Shown here: positions 16,609-24,802 of the stretch, piece after piece
How positions within the stretch are numbered: the stretch's first letter is position 1
How the letters are laid out: each line of letters opens with the position of its first letter
DNA from: an uncultured bacterium
Lineage (GTDB): Bacteria > Bdellovibrionota_C > UBA2361 > CALJRW01
Length of the DNA stretch: 35,144 bases
Direction of reading: 5' to 3'
Assembly (NCBI GenBank): GCA_937976335.1
Contig: CALJRW010000119.1
Location: forward strand, 1-35,144
Program-made: the position numbers and the translations under genes
The notes under the pieces: model-generated
What the model was told of the DNA's origin: nothing
What the model saw: the letters and a program-made list of their open reading frames with translations, nothing else
Database searches by the model: none

Positions 16609-17106
16609 CTAAGAAGCCCCTATAGTTAATTTAGCTAGTTCTAAAAAAGCGCTTTCAACACTTTCACCTGTTTTTGCACTTGTTTTAATGATTGTCATTT
16701 CATTTTGAATAGTTTTAATTTGTTCATCAGTTACTTTCCACTCATCTTTTAGATCTGATTTATTTAAAAGAAAAATACAAGGTGCATTGTTAGTAAGTTC
16801 TTTCAAGCTTTTATTCAGTTCTAGCGCGATTTCAATGCTTTCTGGTCTACTTCCGTCAGCAACTAAAAAATATCCTGCAGTTCCTCTTAGATAGCTAGGT
16901 TTTATTCGTTGTAATTCATCGTCGCCGTGGATATCCCATAACACTAAGCCGATTTCTTCATCATTTATGTCTACTGATTTATTACTAATCTTAACGCCCA
17001 TGGTAGTAAGATATTTATCATCAAATGAGCCATCAACAAATCTTCTAACTAGGCTAGTTTTGCCAACTGAAAACGATCCAAGCATGCATACTTTCTTTTT
17101 TTTCAT
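16609..17106 (-). CDS. Bacterial Ras/Rab-like small GTPase
   Basis: Small GTPase of 165 residues with all five G boxes: G1 GSFSVGKTS (10-18), switch I Thr35 in YLTTMG, G3 WDIHGDDE (57-64), G4 NKSD (115-118) and G5 TSAKTG (142-147). It resembles eukaryotic Ras/Rab more than MglA. The catalytic Gln of Ras (after DxxG) is Asp62, so intrinsic hydrolysis should be slow and a partner may supply the missing group. There is no C-terminal Cys for lipidation, so membrane recruitment must come from a partner, most simply the upstream envelope protein. The start at 17106 gives the ATGA overlap with the upstream stop; a TTG at 17115 is less likely. Fourth-to-third position in a coupled operon with the hybrid kinase. 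Confidence 0.9.
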   Translation of the reverse strand: MKKKKVCMLGSFSVGKTSLVRRFVDGSFDDKYLTTMGVKISNKSVDINDEEIGLVLWDIHGDDELQRIKPSYLRGTAGYFLVADGSRPESIEIALELNKSLKELTNNAPCIFLLNKSDLKDEWKVTDEQIKTIQNEMTIIKTSAKTGESVESAFLELAKLTIGAS

Positions 17107-18887
17107 TTTTCCCAAATTACTTTAAATACAATGGGAACATTTACATTCTCGCATTTACCAGAAATAGAGTTACATAAAGAGTCTTTGTCTTCGTATTTTC
17201 TAAGTTTTAACCGATTATTTGCAATTCCTTGTCGACGCATTAAATATTCTAGTCTATCTAATCTTGCATTAAGTAAGGCATAGTTTAGTAAGGTTTTGCC
17301 ATTTTTGTAATCTTCAGGGAGAACTTTAATTTGTACTATTCTTTGAAGTTGATCTTCCATTGATAGAAGCTCATCTATTAGTTTGGCAACTATAGGAAGT
17401 TTTTCATCTTCTAGGTCACTTAGTTTTGTGGTGATTGAGCCAGAACTTGTGGGGTTTTCATAATTAATCTTAATTGCTTCTAATTTTGTTTTTACTTCAT
17501 TGAAAATAAGTTCTACTGAATCTGACAGTTTTTCAGTATTTATTCCCAGTATTCCAGGAATGTATTGTGCTTTTTCAATAGCATTGTCATACCATTTTTT
17601 TCTAGCATATCCTTCAATGTGAAGCACTCCAAATTTATCTAAATACATCGTCACAGAGCTAGGAGGTTTTAAGCTATCTATAGCTCTTCGTTCAGTTAAT
17701 TCAGGAGCTAAACTTAAGAATGGTCTCATTTTGTTTGAAAAATCTTTTTTAAATAATCTTCTATGTGATCTAAAAATAACTTCTGGATCTTCTGCATCCG
17801 GATCCATAAGTCCATATAAGAAATAATGGCTACCTCTTTTTTTAGCTTCAGTTACTAAATAAGCAGGATTTGCATCAAGCTTATCTAAAAAATCAAACCA
17901 TTGTTTTTTTTCAAAAAATCTATTTAGTAGAAAAAGTGCAACAATACCTGCAAGGATGTATAAGAAAATTCTGTATTTTAAAAAGTTTACTTCTTTTTTA
18001 GTATACTTGCTCTGTATTTCAGAATGTAGAAGTTCTTTTGTTCGGCTTTCAAAGGGCGTGAATATTGAAGAGTCACCATCAAAATCAGTTAATACTTCAG
18101 AGAATTCTGCTTCAAATTGATCTAAACAATCTCTCATGTGATCAGAAAAATTTTCAGGAGCGTTTCCTCTAATGACAGCAGCTAAAATTGTATTTTGCCC
18201 TCCAGCAATTTTAATACCTAAGCCTCCAACTGATAATGAACCTAGTTCGTCTTTTTCATTTACATTAAAAGAATCTTTAACAAAGTCTTGAATAGCAGTA
18301 AGCATTGCAGAAATTAAATCTCCAGATTGTTCAGTTATTCCAGGGATAGAAACATGTTGGAGTAAAATGCCATCATTTTTATTAATAAGGAAAAGGTGCT
18401 CTACGCGATATTTGAGAGAATTAGCAAGAGCAACTGCAGCGAAAGATTGCTTTGTTCTAGCCGCTTCTATTCGCCATTTTATTCCTTGAATTGACATGCT
18501 GTTTTTTAAGATATTATCTAGTGATTCAGTATACTCTCTCATTGCATTTCTAATTGAGGCTCGAATAGCAGGTCCCATGACAGGAGCTAAAATATCAGTA
18601 AATTTTTTAGGTTCATTTTTAATAGATGAATGAATCCCATCTGCAATTACAGGAGATAAATTTTTTGCTAGCTTTCCATCGGCTGAAACGCTTTGCCTTA
18701 CTGCCTCAGGTAGGATTTTACTAACTAATTTTGAGAAACGAGCAGGCTCATTAACATTGTTTTTTAATTCTTGTATTTCTTTCTGAGATAAGCCTACAAC
18801 GAGTTTACATAATTCTTCAATACTTGCGGCATTGAGATTTGATTGAGAAATTTTTTGGTCATTATTAGTAGGTAAATCGATACTCAA
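17103..18887 (-). CDS. Envelope-spanning protein with BON- and OmpA-like parts
   Basis: A 594-residue protein of a family found beside bacterial Ras-like GTPases. The cytosolic N-terminus has helical repeats of the type LPEAVRQSV...LSPVIADGIHSSI...LAPVMGPAIRASIRNAM (about 59-115). It is followed by IKWRIEAARTKQSFAAVALA, then a roadblock/longin-like fold (about 155-245: YRVEHLFLINKNDGILLQH...LAAVIRG). A single transmembrane helix lies at about 305-323. Beyond it come a BON-like segment (411-447, VTMYLDKFGVLHIEGYARKKW) and a degenerate OmpA-like C-terminus (515-594, with NYALLNARLDRLEYLM). It probably recruits the GTPase at the inner membrane and contacts the periplasm. The start is TTG with GGAG 8 bases upstream. 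Its stop overlaps the GTPase start. Confidence 0.75.
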   Translation of the reverse strand: MSIDLPTNNDQKISQSNLNAASIEELCKLVVGLSQKEIQELKNNVNEPARFSKLVSKILPEAVRQSVSADGKLAKNLSPVIADGIHSSIKNEPKKFTDILAPVMGPAIRASIRNAMREYTESLDNILKNSMSIQGIKWRIEAARTKQSFAAVALANSLKYRVEHLFLINKNDGILLQHVSIPGITEQSGDLISAMLTAIQDFVKDSFNVNEKDELGSLSVGGLGIKIAGGQNTILAAVIRGNAPENFSDHMRDCLDQFEAEFSEVLTDFDGDSSIFTPFESRTKELLHSEIQSKYTKKEVNFLKYRIFLYILAGIVALFLLNRFFEKKQWFDFLDKLDANPAYLVTEAKKRGSHYFLYGLMDPDAEDPEVIFRSHRRLFKKDFSNKMRPFLSLAPELTERRAIDSLKPPSSVTMYLDKFGVLHIEGYARKKWYDNAIEKAQYIPGILGINTEKLSDSVELIFNEVKTKLEAIKINYENPTSSGSITTKLSDLEDEKLPIVAKLIDELLSMEDQLQRIVQIKVLPEDYKNGKTLLNYALLNARLDRLEYLMRRQGIANNRLKLRKYEDKDSLCNSISGKCENVNVPIVFKVIWEK

Positions 18888-18900
18888 AAGATATCTCCGA

Positions 18901-19527
18901 TTATTCCTCTTCGCTTAGCTTTAAGGCTAAATCATTAAGCATTGAGGCTAAACCAATCCTACTTGTTTTGTCTTTATTAAGTTTATCAACAGAGGAATCA
19001 AGTTTGTTAGTTAATTGAGATTGAAGAGATTTAATTTCGTCTCTAAGTTCTTTAGATTGTTCCAAGAGGTTTTCGCGTATAACACTAAAGTCTTTGGAGT
19101 TTTTCTCAGTGTTTTCTTGAAATTTTTGTGTTAGCTCTTTAACGGCAGTTTCTAATTTAGATTTAATCTCAGAATCCTCTTGTGTTCTAGATCTATTCTC
19201 GTTCTTCAATTGTTCTGTTAGTGCTTTTAATTCGTTTTTAACAAAGTTTTCTAATGAGGAAACTCTTTTTTCGATTTCAGATTGTGCTTCACTAATATCA
19301 CTATTTATTTTATTTTGAATATCTTTGATGTTAGCTTCAAAGCCACGCATATTTTCACCAAAGAGAATTTCTCTTACTTTGTGTAAATTTTGATCTGATG
19401 TGTTTTCTTGTAAATTTACAGGAGCACCAGAACCATTGTCTAAGCCTGCGCTTGTTTCAAAGATTTTAGTTTTTTTATCAGTAAAATTACTTTTAACTTT
19501 ATTATTCTTATCTTCTGAGTTTTCCAT
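18901..19527 (-). CDS. Coiled-coil partner of the GTPase system
   Basis: A 208-residue soluble protein. After a polar, disordered N-terminus (1-48) comes VREILFGENMRGFEANIKDI (about 51-70), a segment like the N-terminal helix of OmpA-family partners of bacterial Ras-like GTPases. A long heptad-rich coiled coil follows (about 60-190). It has no membrane segment or signal peptide. It is the first gene of the operon, with AAAGGA 4 bases before the ATG, and the next gene starts 13 bases after its stop. The likely role is an assembly scaffold for the envelope protein and GTPase. In some relatives similar helices are fused to the envelope protein; here they are separate. Confidence 0.6.
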   Translation of the reverse strand: MENSEDKNNKVKSNFTDKKTKIFETSAGLDNGSGAPVNLQENTSDQNLHKVREILFGENMRGFEANIKDIQNKINSDISEAQSEIEKRVSSLENFVKNELKALTEQLKNENRSRTQEDSEIKSKLETAVKELTQKFQENTEKNSKDFSVIRENLLEQSKELRDEIKSLQSQLTNKLDSSVDKLNKDKTSRIGLASMLNDLALKLSEEE

Positions 19528-19676
19528 TTATCCTTTCATATGATAACTTGTTAATTATATACTAATTTTTCCTAGAATGAAAAATAAGCTACTTATTTAG
19601 ATGTAAGCACGATGATTAAAGGTCCATATTACATTTTAATTTCAAAGTAGCTAAAACAAACAGCGTTTTATTACAT

Positions 19677-20456
19677 ATGAAGGCAATAATAGTCATTCCA
19701 TCAAGATTTGAGTCGAGTCGTTTTCCTGGGAAACCATTGGCTGAAATTTGTGGCAAAACCATGATTCAGAGAGTATGGGAGTTGGCATCTAAGAATATCA
19801 ACAGTGCTGAAGTGCTTATCGCTACAGATGATGAAAGAATAGAATCTGTAGTAAGTGCTTTTGGTGCCAAAGTTGTGATGACGAGTCCCCATTGTAAAAA
19901 TGGGACAGAAAGAGTAGCTGATGCTTTAAGTAAAATTTCAGAAAGTTATGATTTAGTTATTAATCTTCAAGGAGATTCTCCTTTAACTCAGCCAAGATTT
20001 ATTGATTCGCTTATAACTTTAATGATTCAAAATCCTCAAGCTGAGATGGGAACTCTTGCTATCAAGTTAAGTGAAGCTGAAGCTAGGGAGCTTTTTTTGA
20101 AAAAAAAGAATGGTAGTACTTCAGGAACTTTAGTTGTTTTTGATAAAGATCACAATGCTTCTTACTTTTCAAACTCATTTATTCCATTTCCTAGAGGTGA
20201 AGATTTTTCTTCGGGCAATTTTTATAGGCATCTTGGTATATATGCTTTTAGGCAAACAGCTCTCGATAAATATATTTCTTTAAAAGAAACAAGATTAGAG
20301 AAAGTAGAAAAATTGGAACAATTAAGGGCCTTAGAGAACGGTATGGGAATTAAAATTGCAGAAGTTGAGTCAGGTGGTAGAACTTATTGCTCGGTTGATA
20401 CTCCTCATGATTTAAAGCTTGTTGAAAGCATTATTGAAAAAGAAGGAGAGCTTTAG
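19677..20456 (+). CDS. kdsB: CMP-Kdo synthetase (KdsB-like)
   Basis: 3-deoxy-manno-octulosonate cytidylyltransferase activating Kdo for lipopolysaccharide core assembly. The 259-residue length is normal. Visible motifs are the CTP-binding start IPSRFESSRFPGKPL (6-20), LIATDDERI, NGTERVADAL, and NLQGDSPLTQP, the position of the family's NVQGDEP with the metal-binding Asp retained but Glu changed to Ser. The C-terminal SVDTPHDL matches the usual G-I-D-T-P-E-D-L. The altered QGDSP leaves open a related cytidylyltransferase for another acidic sugar. It is divergent from the GTPase operon across a 149-base gap, and its stop overlaps the next start by one base (TAGTG), so it heads a three-gene envelope operon. 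Confidence 0.78.
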   Translation: MKAIIVIPSRFESSRFPGKPLAEICGKTMIQRVWELASKNINSAEVLIATDDERIESVVSAFGAKVVMTSPHCKNGTERVADALSKISESYDLVINLQGDSPLTQPRFIDSLITLMIQNPQAEMGTLAIKLSEAEARELFLKKKNGSTSGTLVVFDKDHNASYFSNSFIPFPRGEDFSSGNFYRHLGIYAFRQTALDKYISLKETRLEKVEKLEQLRALENGMGIKIAEVESGGRTYCSVDTPHDLKLVESIIEKEGEL

Positions 20457-21097
20457 TGCGTTTGTTTTTAGCTCGTCATGGGAATACTTTTGCTCCAAGT
20501 GATATGCCTGTATTTGTAGGTAAAAATATAGATCTCCCTCTTGTCCAAAAAGGGATAGAGCAGGCTCAATCATTAGCAAATATTTTTTTTAAAAAAAATA
20601 TTTTTTTTAAAAAAACATTTTGTAGCCCTCTACAGAGAACAAAAAAATTTGCTGAAATAATACTATCTGAGACAAATCAAAAGTTGAATTTAGAAGTTTC
20701 AAATGCACTAAATGAGCTTTGTTATGGTGATTGGGAAGGGAAAACAACAGAAGAAGTATTAGTTAATTTTTCTAAAGAGTTAGAAGCTTGGAATAAGCAA
20801 GGTATCTGGCCTGCAAATGCAAATTGGGCAGGTTCTGAAGAGATGGTAGTTGAAGAGGTTTTAAAATTTGCAGAAAATTTTGAGAAATTAGATGGTGATT
20901 ATTTATGTGTTAGTAGTAATGGCCGTTTACGTTATTTTTTAAAAAAGATTGAAGATTTATTTACACAAAAACAAGCCAAAGAAACACTTAAAATGAAAAC
21001 AGGTAACCTTAGTTTACTTACTTTCTGTAATGGCAAGTGGTCGCTGGAATTTTGGGACTTAACTCCAGAGGAATTTTTTAAACATGTTTCTACTTAA
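20456..21097 (+). CDS. Histidine-phosphatase-like protein lacking the second His
   Basis: Phosphoglycerate-mutase-fold protein of 213 residues. The N-terminal catalytic LARHGNT (5-11, His8) and downstream Arg in CSPLQRTKK (56-64) are intact, and the acid Glu is in NELCYGDWEG (86-95). The second catalytic His normally lies in V-S-H-G-G; here the segment is CVSSNGRLRYF (151-161), so it is replaced by Ser or Asn. Activity may be altered, or this may be a branch with its own chemistry. The GTG start at 20456 is supported by AAGGAG 8 bases upstream. Placement between KdsB and PlsC suggests a lipid or LPS-precursor substrate. Residues 43-53 are a tandem IFFKKN repeat made of homopolymer runs. Confidence 0.72.
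   Translation: MRLFLARHGNTFAPSDMPVFVGKNIDLPLVQKGIEQAQSLANIFFKKNIFFKKTFCSPLQRTKKFAEIILSETNQKLNLEVSNALNELCYGDWEGKTTEEVLVNFSKELEAWNKQGIWPANANWAGSEEMVVEEVLKFAENFEKLDGDYLCVSSNGRLRYFLKKIEDLFTQKQAKETLKMKTGNLSLLTFCNGKWSLEFWDLTPEEFFKHVST
20581..20616 (+). repeat. 18-bp tandem duplication of T8/A8 runs inside a gene
   Basis: TATTTTTTTTAAAAAAAA (20581-20598) is followed by TATTTTTTTTAAAAAAAC (20599-20616). The unit is in frame and encodes IFFKKN then IFFKKT. Four homopolymer runs of 7-8 bases in succession are prone to slippage. Confidence 0.9.
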
Positions 21098-21824
21098 TTG
21101 GATTTTCTCTATCCCTTTTTTAATTCTTTTCGTGCTTAACTTTATTGTTTTTTCTATAATTCAATTATTACTATTTCCTTTTGGTGAAAATATCTTTCAT
21201 AAAACCGGAGTCTATTTTAACAAAATTGTTCTTCTACTAATGAAACTAACTGGAGCTAAGTTTGAGATCTCTGTTCCCGATAGTTTAAAAAACTTAGATC
21301 AAATAATAGTCATAGCAAATCATCAATCTTTAATGGATCTCCCATTTTTGGTTACTATTTTTGAAAGATTTTTACTAAAATTTACAACTAAAAAAGCCTT
21401 AGCCAAAAATATTCCTTTTGTTTCTTTTAGATTAAGGCATGGAGGGCATATTTTGATTGAACGCCATAAAGGTGGGGATGCACTTAATAAAATTAATAGT
21501 TTTGTTAGCAAAATGAAAGAAACTGGTTATTCTTTTGGAATTTTTCCTGAAGGAACAAGAGCAAGAGATGGAAAACTTAAAAAATTTAAAACTGCTGGTA
21601 TTAAGAAAGTAATTGAACTTGCTAAAAATATTCCGGTTGTTACTTTTACAATTGATGGTTCCTGGAAATACGCCTCTTATAAACTTATGCCAGTGCCTTT
21701 TGGAACTACTTTTAAAGTGAAAGTTGGTGAGCCTAAGATTTTAAAAGAGGGGCAAAGTGTTGACGAGTTTCTTGAAGAAATTGAGGAAGAGGTTCGGAGA
21801 AATTTAGCTAGTTTCCGACGTTAA
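21084..21824 (+). CDS. plsC: 1-acyl-glycerol-3-phosphate acyltransferase
   Basis: Acyltransferase that adds the second acyl chain to lysophosphatidic acid at the inner membrane. The catalytic H-x4-D is NHQSLMD (about 76-82) and the glycerophosphate-binding motif is FPEGTRARDGKLKKFKTAG (about 154-172), both canonical. Two hydrophobic helices fill the first 55 residues. The length of 246 is typical. It overlaps the phosphatase-like gene by 14 bases, with GAGG 11 bases before the start, so it is coupled to that operon. Its end overlaps the convergent hydrolase gene by 4 bases. A related lysophospholipid acyltransferase role is possible. Confidence 0.87.
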   Translation: MFLLNWIFSIPFLILFVLNFIVFSIIQLLLFPFGENIFHKTGVYFNKIVLLLMKLTGAKFEISVPDSLKNLDQIIVIANHQSLMDLPFLVTIFERFLLKFTTKKALAKNIPFVSFRLRHGGHILIERHKGGDALNKINSFVSKMKETGYSFGIFPEGTRARDGKLKKFKTAGIKKVIELAKNIPVVTFTIDGSWKYASYKLMPVPFGTTFKVKVGEPKILKEGQSVDEFLEEIEEEVRRNLASFRR

Positions 21825-22519
21825 AATAAGTTTTTTAATAAAGATATCAGACCTGGTCGTGCATCTTCATCATGTAAAATACCATGTGTTCCAGGTATTT
21901 CAAAATATTTTAATTCACTAGCAGCTAAAGAGTTTTCTCTAAAAATATCAAAATAACGAGTTGGAATTAACTCATCTTCTAGAAGTTTAACTAAAACTAC
22001 TTGTCCAGTAAAAGACTTAATGCCTTGAATTGTTGGTGAGTTTACAAATGTTTCGAGAGAAAGATTTTTTACTTCATCTGTATGTGCGCCAGGCACTTCA
22101 GTAAAAGGCATTTTCATCATACTCTCTGTCATAATAGCTGGAGCTACAAGTATAATCCTTTTAATGTTAAACTTTTCCGATAAGGCGCATGCACTCAATG
22201 CTCCCATGCTTGTTGCTATTAAATTTAATTCAGAATCTGGATAATTTTCTTTAGCATAAGTAAGTAGATTTTTTAAGTCTATAATTTGTTGAGCGGTCGT
22301 AGGTGGGTTTGTGGTTACACTTTCGCCTCGACCAGAAAAATCAAATGATATTGTAGTGATGTTTTTTTGAGAAAGGGCTTCTCCAATTTCTTTAAATCTT
22401 TCCTTTGGACCGCCTTTACCAGTAATGCCAATCAGTATTTGCTTTGAAATTTTGTTTTTGGGTGAGTACACAGAGCCAATCAGCTTACATAAACTACTTT
22501 TTATTTCTATACGTTCCAT
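21821..22519 (-). CDS. Alpha/beta hydrolase
   Basis: Cytosolic alpha/beta-hydrolase of 232 residues. The oxyanion segment is ITGKGGPKERF (32-42), and TISFDFSGRGES (about 56-67) is the strand-loop common to BAAT/serine-hydrolase types. The nucleophile elbow is ATSMGA with the Ser at the centre of A-x-S-x-G. A Glu/Asp pair LLEDELIP and the His in PGTHGILHDED complete a plausible triad. The natural substrate is unknown; esterase or acylaminopeptidase-like members share this layout. The upstream membrane protein gene on the same strand ends 25 bases before it, so the two may form an operon. Confidence 0.75.
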   Translation of the reverse strand: MERIEIKSSLCKLIGSVYSPKNKISKQILIGITGKGGPKERFKEIGEALSQKNITTISFDFSGRGESVTTNPPTTAQQIIDLKNLLTYAKENYPDSELNLIATSMGALSACALSEKFNIKRIILVAPAIMTESMMKMPFTEVPGAHTDEVKNLSLETFVNSPTIQGIKSFTGQVVLVKLLEDELIPTRYFDIFRENSLAASELKYFEIPGTHGILHDEDARPGLISLLKNLF

Positions 22520-22544
22520 TTTTATTATTCTTTAAAAATTTAAA

Positions 22545-23789
22545 TTAATAAAATTTTACAAATTTTTTAGTGCATAAATAAACTTGAGATCTCTTAAGAG
22601 ACCACATGTTTTCTTCATAAAAATTTCGTAAATTATCTTCTCCCAATTGGCAAGGTATCATAAGAGAGCCAATCACTTGAAAATAAAAAGCAATGCATAA
22701 CATTGAAATTAGAATAATTTTAGTCTTCTTATTTGCAATAATTTGAAGAATAATTTGAGAAAATAAAATCAGTAAAAAAGGAATGCAATCAAGGATGATT
22801 CTGTATGAGTAAGAATATCCACCCCACCAGTATTTCCATTTACTCATCATCGCAAAGTAAATAATTAAACTAAGTAAAATACAAGAGTTGATAATTTTAA
22901 ATTTATTTGAAAAAAGAGTTTTAGAATAAAATGGAATAAATATTAAAAAAGGTGTAAAAAATAGTAATCCGCGTGAAGGAGTGATTAATAAGCCTAAGAG
23001 GCCCTTTAAAAAGTCACCTGAAAATGCATCTACATTTCTAGAGCTTGTATCTAAGAAAGCAAAAGGTGAATTGAAATATATATAATGGTAGCCAAGCAAT
23101 AAAAATACTGTAAATAAGGATACTAGTATAAAATAAATTTTATTTCTTTTCGAAGCAGTTAAAAGATAATAAATACTAATTGGTAAAATAAAGATAATTA
23201 CATTGAATCTTGAACAAACTGCAAGACCAAAAAAAAGTCCTGATAAAAAAGAAAATTTAGATTTATGAAATAAAAATCTAAGACCTAATGTGAGAAAAAA
23301 TAGAGATGCGGTGTGTTCCCATAGACTTGTCGAGGCAACAGACCAAACAGAAGTGCATAAACCGTGTATTCCAGTTAGTAACATATTGATTTTAAAAGGA
23401 TACGAAAAATTTAAAATTGTAAGATAAAAAAATACTACAGAAAAAGCAGCGAGTATGCACGTTGTAATATTACTCAAAAATTTCTTTCTTTTTTCTATTT
23501 TTACTTTAAATATCTCAGCTACTAAAAAAGTGGGAGTATTTAATAGTCCTGGCATAGGAGAATAAGAAGAAAGAATATTCTCATTCTTTCTAGTATACCA
23601 AGTATGTTTATCATTAAGGATTTCTTTTTTATGATTAAAAGTTAAAGATTTATGTTTAAGAATTGAAATTGGTAAATTTTGCGCTGGTATTGTGTCGGTA
23701 CTTCCTTGGTAGCTTGAATCTAGGAGGTATAAGCTAAAAAAGAATACAAAGATTAGTAAAGGGATAAATTTTAAATCATTTCTAGCCAT
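22545..23789 (-). CDS. Polytopic membrane protein, GT-C-like
   Basis: A 414-residue protein with about ten hydrophobic helices. Landmarks are an N-terminal helix, a first periplasmic loop with polar residues (STDTIPAQNLPISILKHKS), LWEHTASLFFLTLG, GLAVCSRFNVIIF, LLITPSRGLLFFTPFLIF and KYWWGGYSYSYRIILDCIPFL. These segments recur in a family of putative dolichol/polyprenyl-phosphate mannosyltransferase-like membrane proteins, typically of GT39-like fold and unknown acceptor. A catalytic acidic pair in loop 1 is not obvious. It is upstream of the alpha/beta hydrolase and divergent from the small secreted protein gene. Confidence 0.55.
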   Translation of the reverse strand: MARNDLKFIPLLIFVFFFSLYLLDSSYQGSTDTIPAQNLPISILKHKSLTFNHKKEILNDKHTWYTRKNENILSSYSPMPGLLNTPTFLVAEIFKVKIEKRKKFLSNITTCILAAFSVVFFYLTILNFSYPFKINMLLTGIHGLCTSVWSVASTSLWEHTASLFFLTLGLRFLFHKSKFSFLSGLFFGLAVCSRFNVIIFILPISIYYLLTASKRNKIYFILVSLFTVFLLLGYHYIYFNSPFAFLDTSSRNVDAFSGDFLKGLLGLLITPSRGLLFFTPFLIFIPFYSKTLFSNKFKIINSCILLSLIIYFAMMSKWKYWWGGYSYSYRIILDCIPFLLILFSQIILQIIANKKTKIILISMLCIAFYFQVIGSLMIPCQLGEDNLRNFYEENMWSLKRSQVYLCTKKFVKFY

Positions 23790-23928
23790 GTTTGATTAAG
23801 GTTTTGCTTATTCATTTAGGGTACATAGAAAGGTTAAAAAAGTCCAAACTTTAGGGATTTATTCTCTATAGTATTTTAAAATTTATGACGAAGGTATTAA
23901 TAATTAAACCTAAATAAAAGGCCTCAAA

Positions 23929-24381
23929 ATGCATAAATTAACACTTATTTTGTTACTTACTCTGTTATCATCAATCCATCTTAATGCCCAAGGAAGAACT
24001 TCTGAAATGATAGACCAAAAAGCGTTAAGTGAATTACAATCTTTTTTAAATAACCCTTCGGAGAGAGGTAAATTCTCTAAAAAAAGACCAAGAGCTAAAG
24101 AAGTAAATGGCTTCTTTGAATCTTTTCCAGAAGATGCACAAGCAGATTTAAATGATATTGTAATGAGTATTATGAGAGAATCGAAAGATGGTGCTTCAAA
24201 ACATGTTCAAAAATATAATCAAGGTGGTATTGATGGAGCGCTTAATTCTTTTTCACCTGAAGTACAGAAAAAAATAAAAGCATTGACTGAGAAACTTACA
24301 AATAATCCTAACTTCAATAATGCAGAAAATTTAAAAGTACTTGAAGGTTTGAAGCCAAATGGTCAATTTAAGAATAGGTAA
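23929..24381 (+). CDS. Small secreted hypothetical protein
   Basis: A 150-residue protein with a signal peptide (MHKLTLILLLTLLSSIHLNA, probable cleavage after residue 20). The mature part is hydrophilic and mostly helical, with charged KKRPRAKE and a run of Asn/Glu near the C-terminus. No domain was recognised, and there is no Cys. AAGG lies 7 bases before the start. It lies alone, divergent from the membrane protein and convergent with the small 24398-24724 gene. Confidence 0.65.
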   Translation: MHKLTLILLLTLLSSIHLNAQGRTSEMIDQKALSELQSFLNNPSERGKFSKKRPRAKEVNGFFESFPEDAQADLNDIVMSIMRESKDGASKHVQKYNQGGIDGALNSFSPEVQKKIKALTEKLTNNPNFNNAENLKVLEGLKPNGQFKNR

Positions 24382-24397
24382 ATAGTTTTTTTAATCA

Positions 24398-24724
24398 TTA
24401 CTGAACCCAAGGAATCTCTTCTTCAAGTGTAGCAATGAGCGTATCAAGAGCAACTTCTGGTGGAGCTATAACAAGTCCAAGATTATCTTTTTTAGCCAGC
24501 TCAGACAAAGCTTCTTCGTCAGTATACAAAGGGTTAGAAAGTAGTTCTTTTACTTCCTTCAGTGGCTTTACTTGATTATTTTCAAGAAAGAAAGAATTAT
24601 AGAATTCATCTTCCTCTTCAGAGACAATTAAAAGCTTGTGGCCATTTATTGTGGTAAAAGCGAGTTTACCATCGATATAAGGTATAAAAATCTCTTTTTC
24701 TTTTAAATCGTATTTATTTTCCAT
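24398..24724 (-). CDS. Small acidic hypothetical protein
   Basis: An acidic soluble protein of 108 residues (MENKYDLKEKEIFIPYIDGK...). I do not recognise a family. It has a beta-rich N-terminal part, then a Glu-rich helical C-terminus (PPEVALDTLIATLEEEIPWV). An upstream TTG start at 24760 would add 12 residues; the ATG at 24724 is preferred, though neither has a clear ribosome binding site. It follows the papain-like peptidase gene on the same strand after 78 bases. An acidic, chaperone-sized protein next to a possible secreted effector invites the idea of a chaperone or inhibitor, which is inference only. Confidence 0.5.
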   Translation of the reverse strand: MENKYDLKEKEIFIPYIDGKLAFTTINGHKLLIVSEEEDEFYNSFFLENNQVKPLKEVKELLSNPLYTDEEALSELAKKDNLGLVIAPPEVALDTLIATLEEEIPWVQ

Positions 24725-24802
24725 TAATTTATTATTAATCACTGAGAAGTGTTGTTTCAAGAGGGAAATTGTTTTTTCTTTGCAGCTTGAGAATAGTGAG
24801 TT

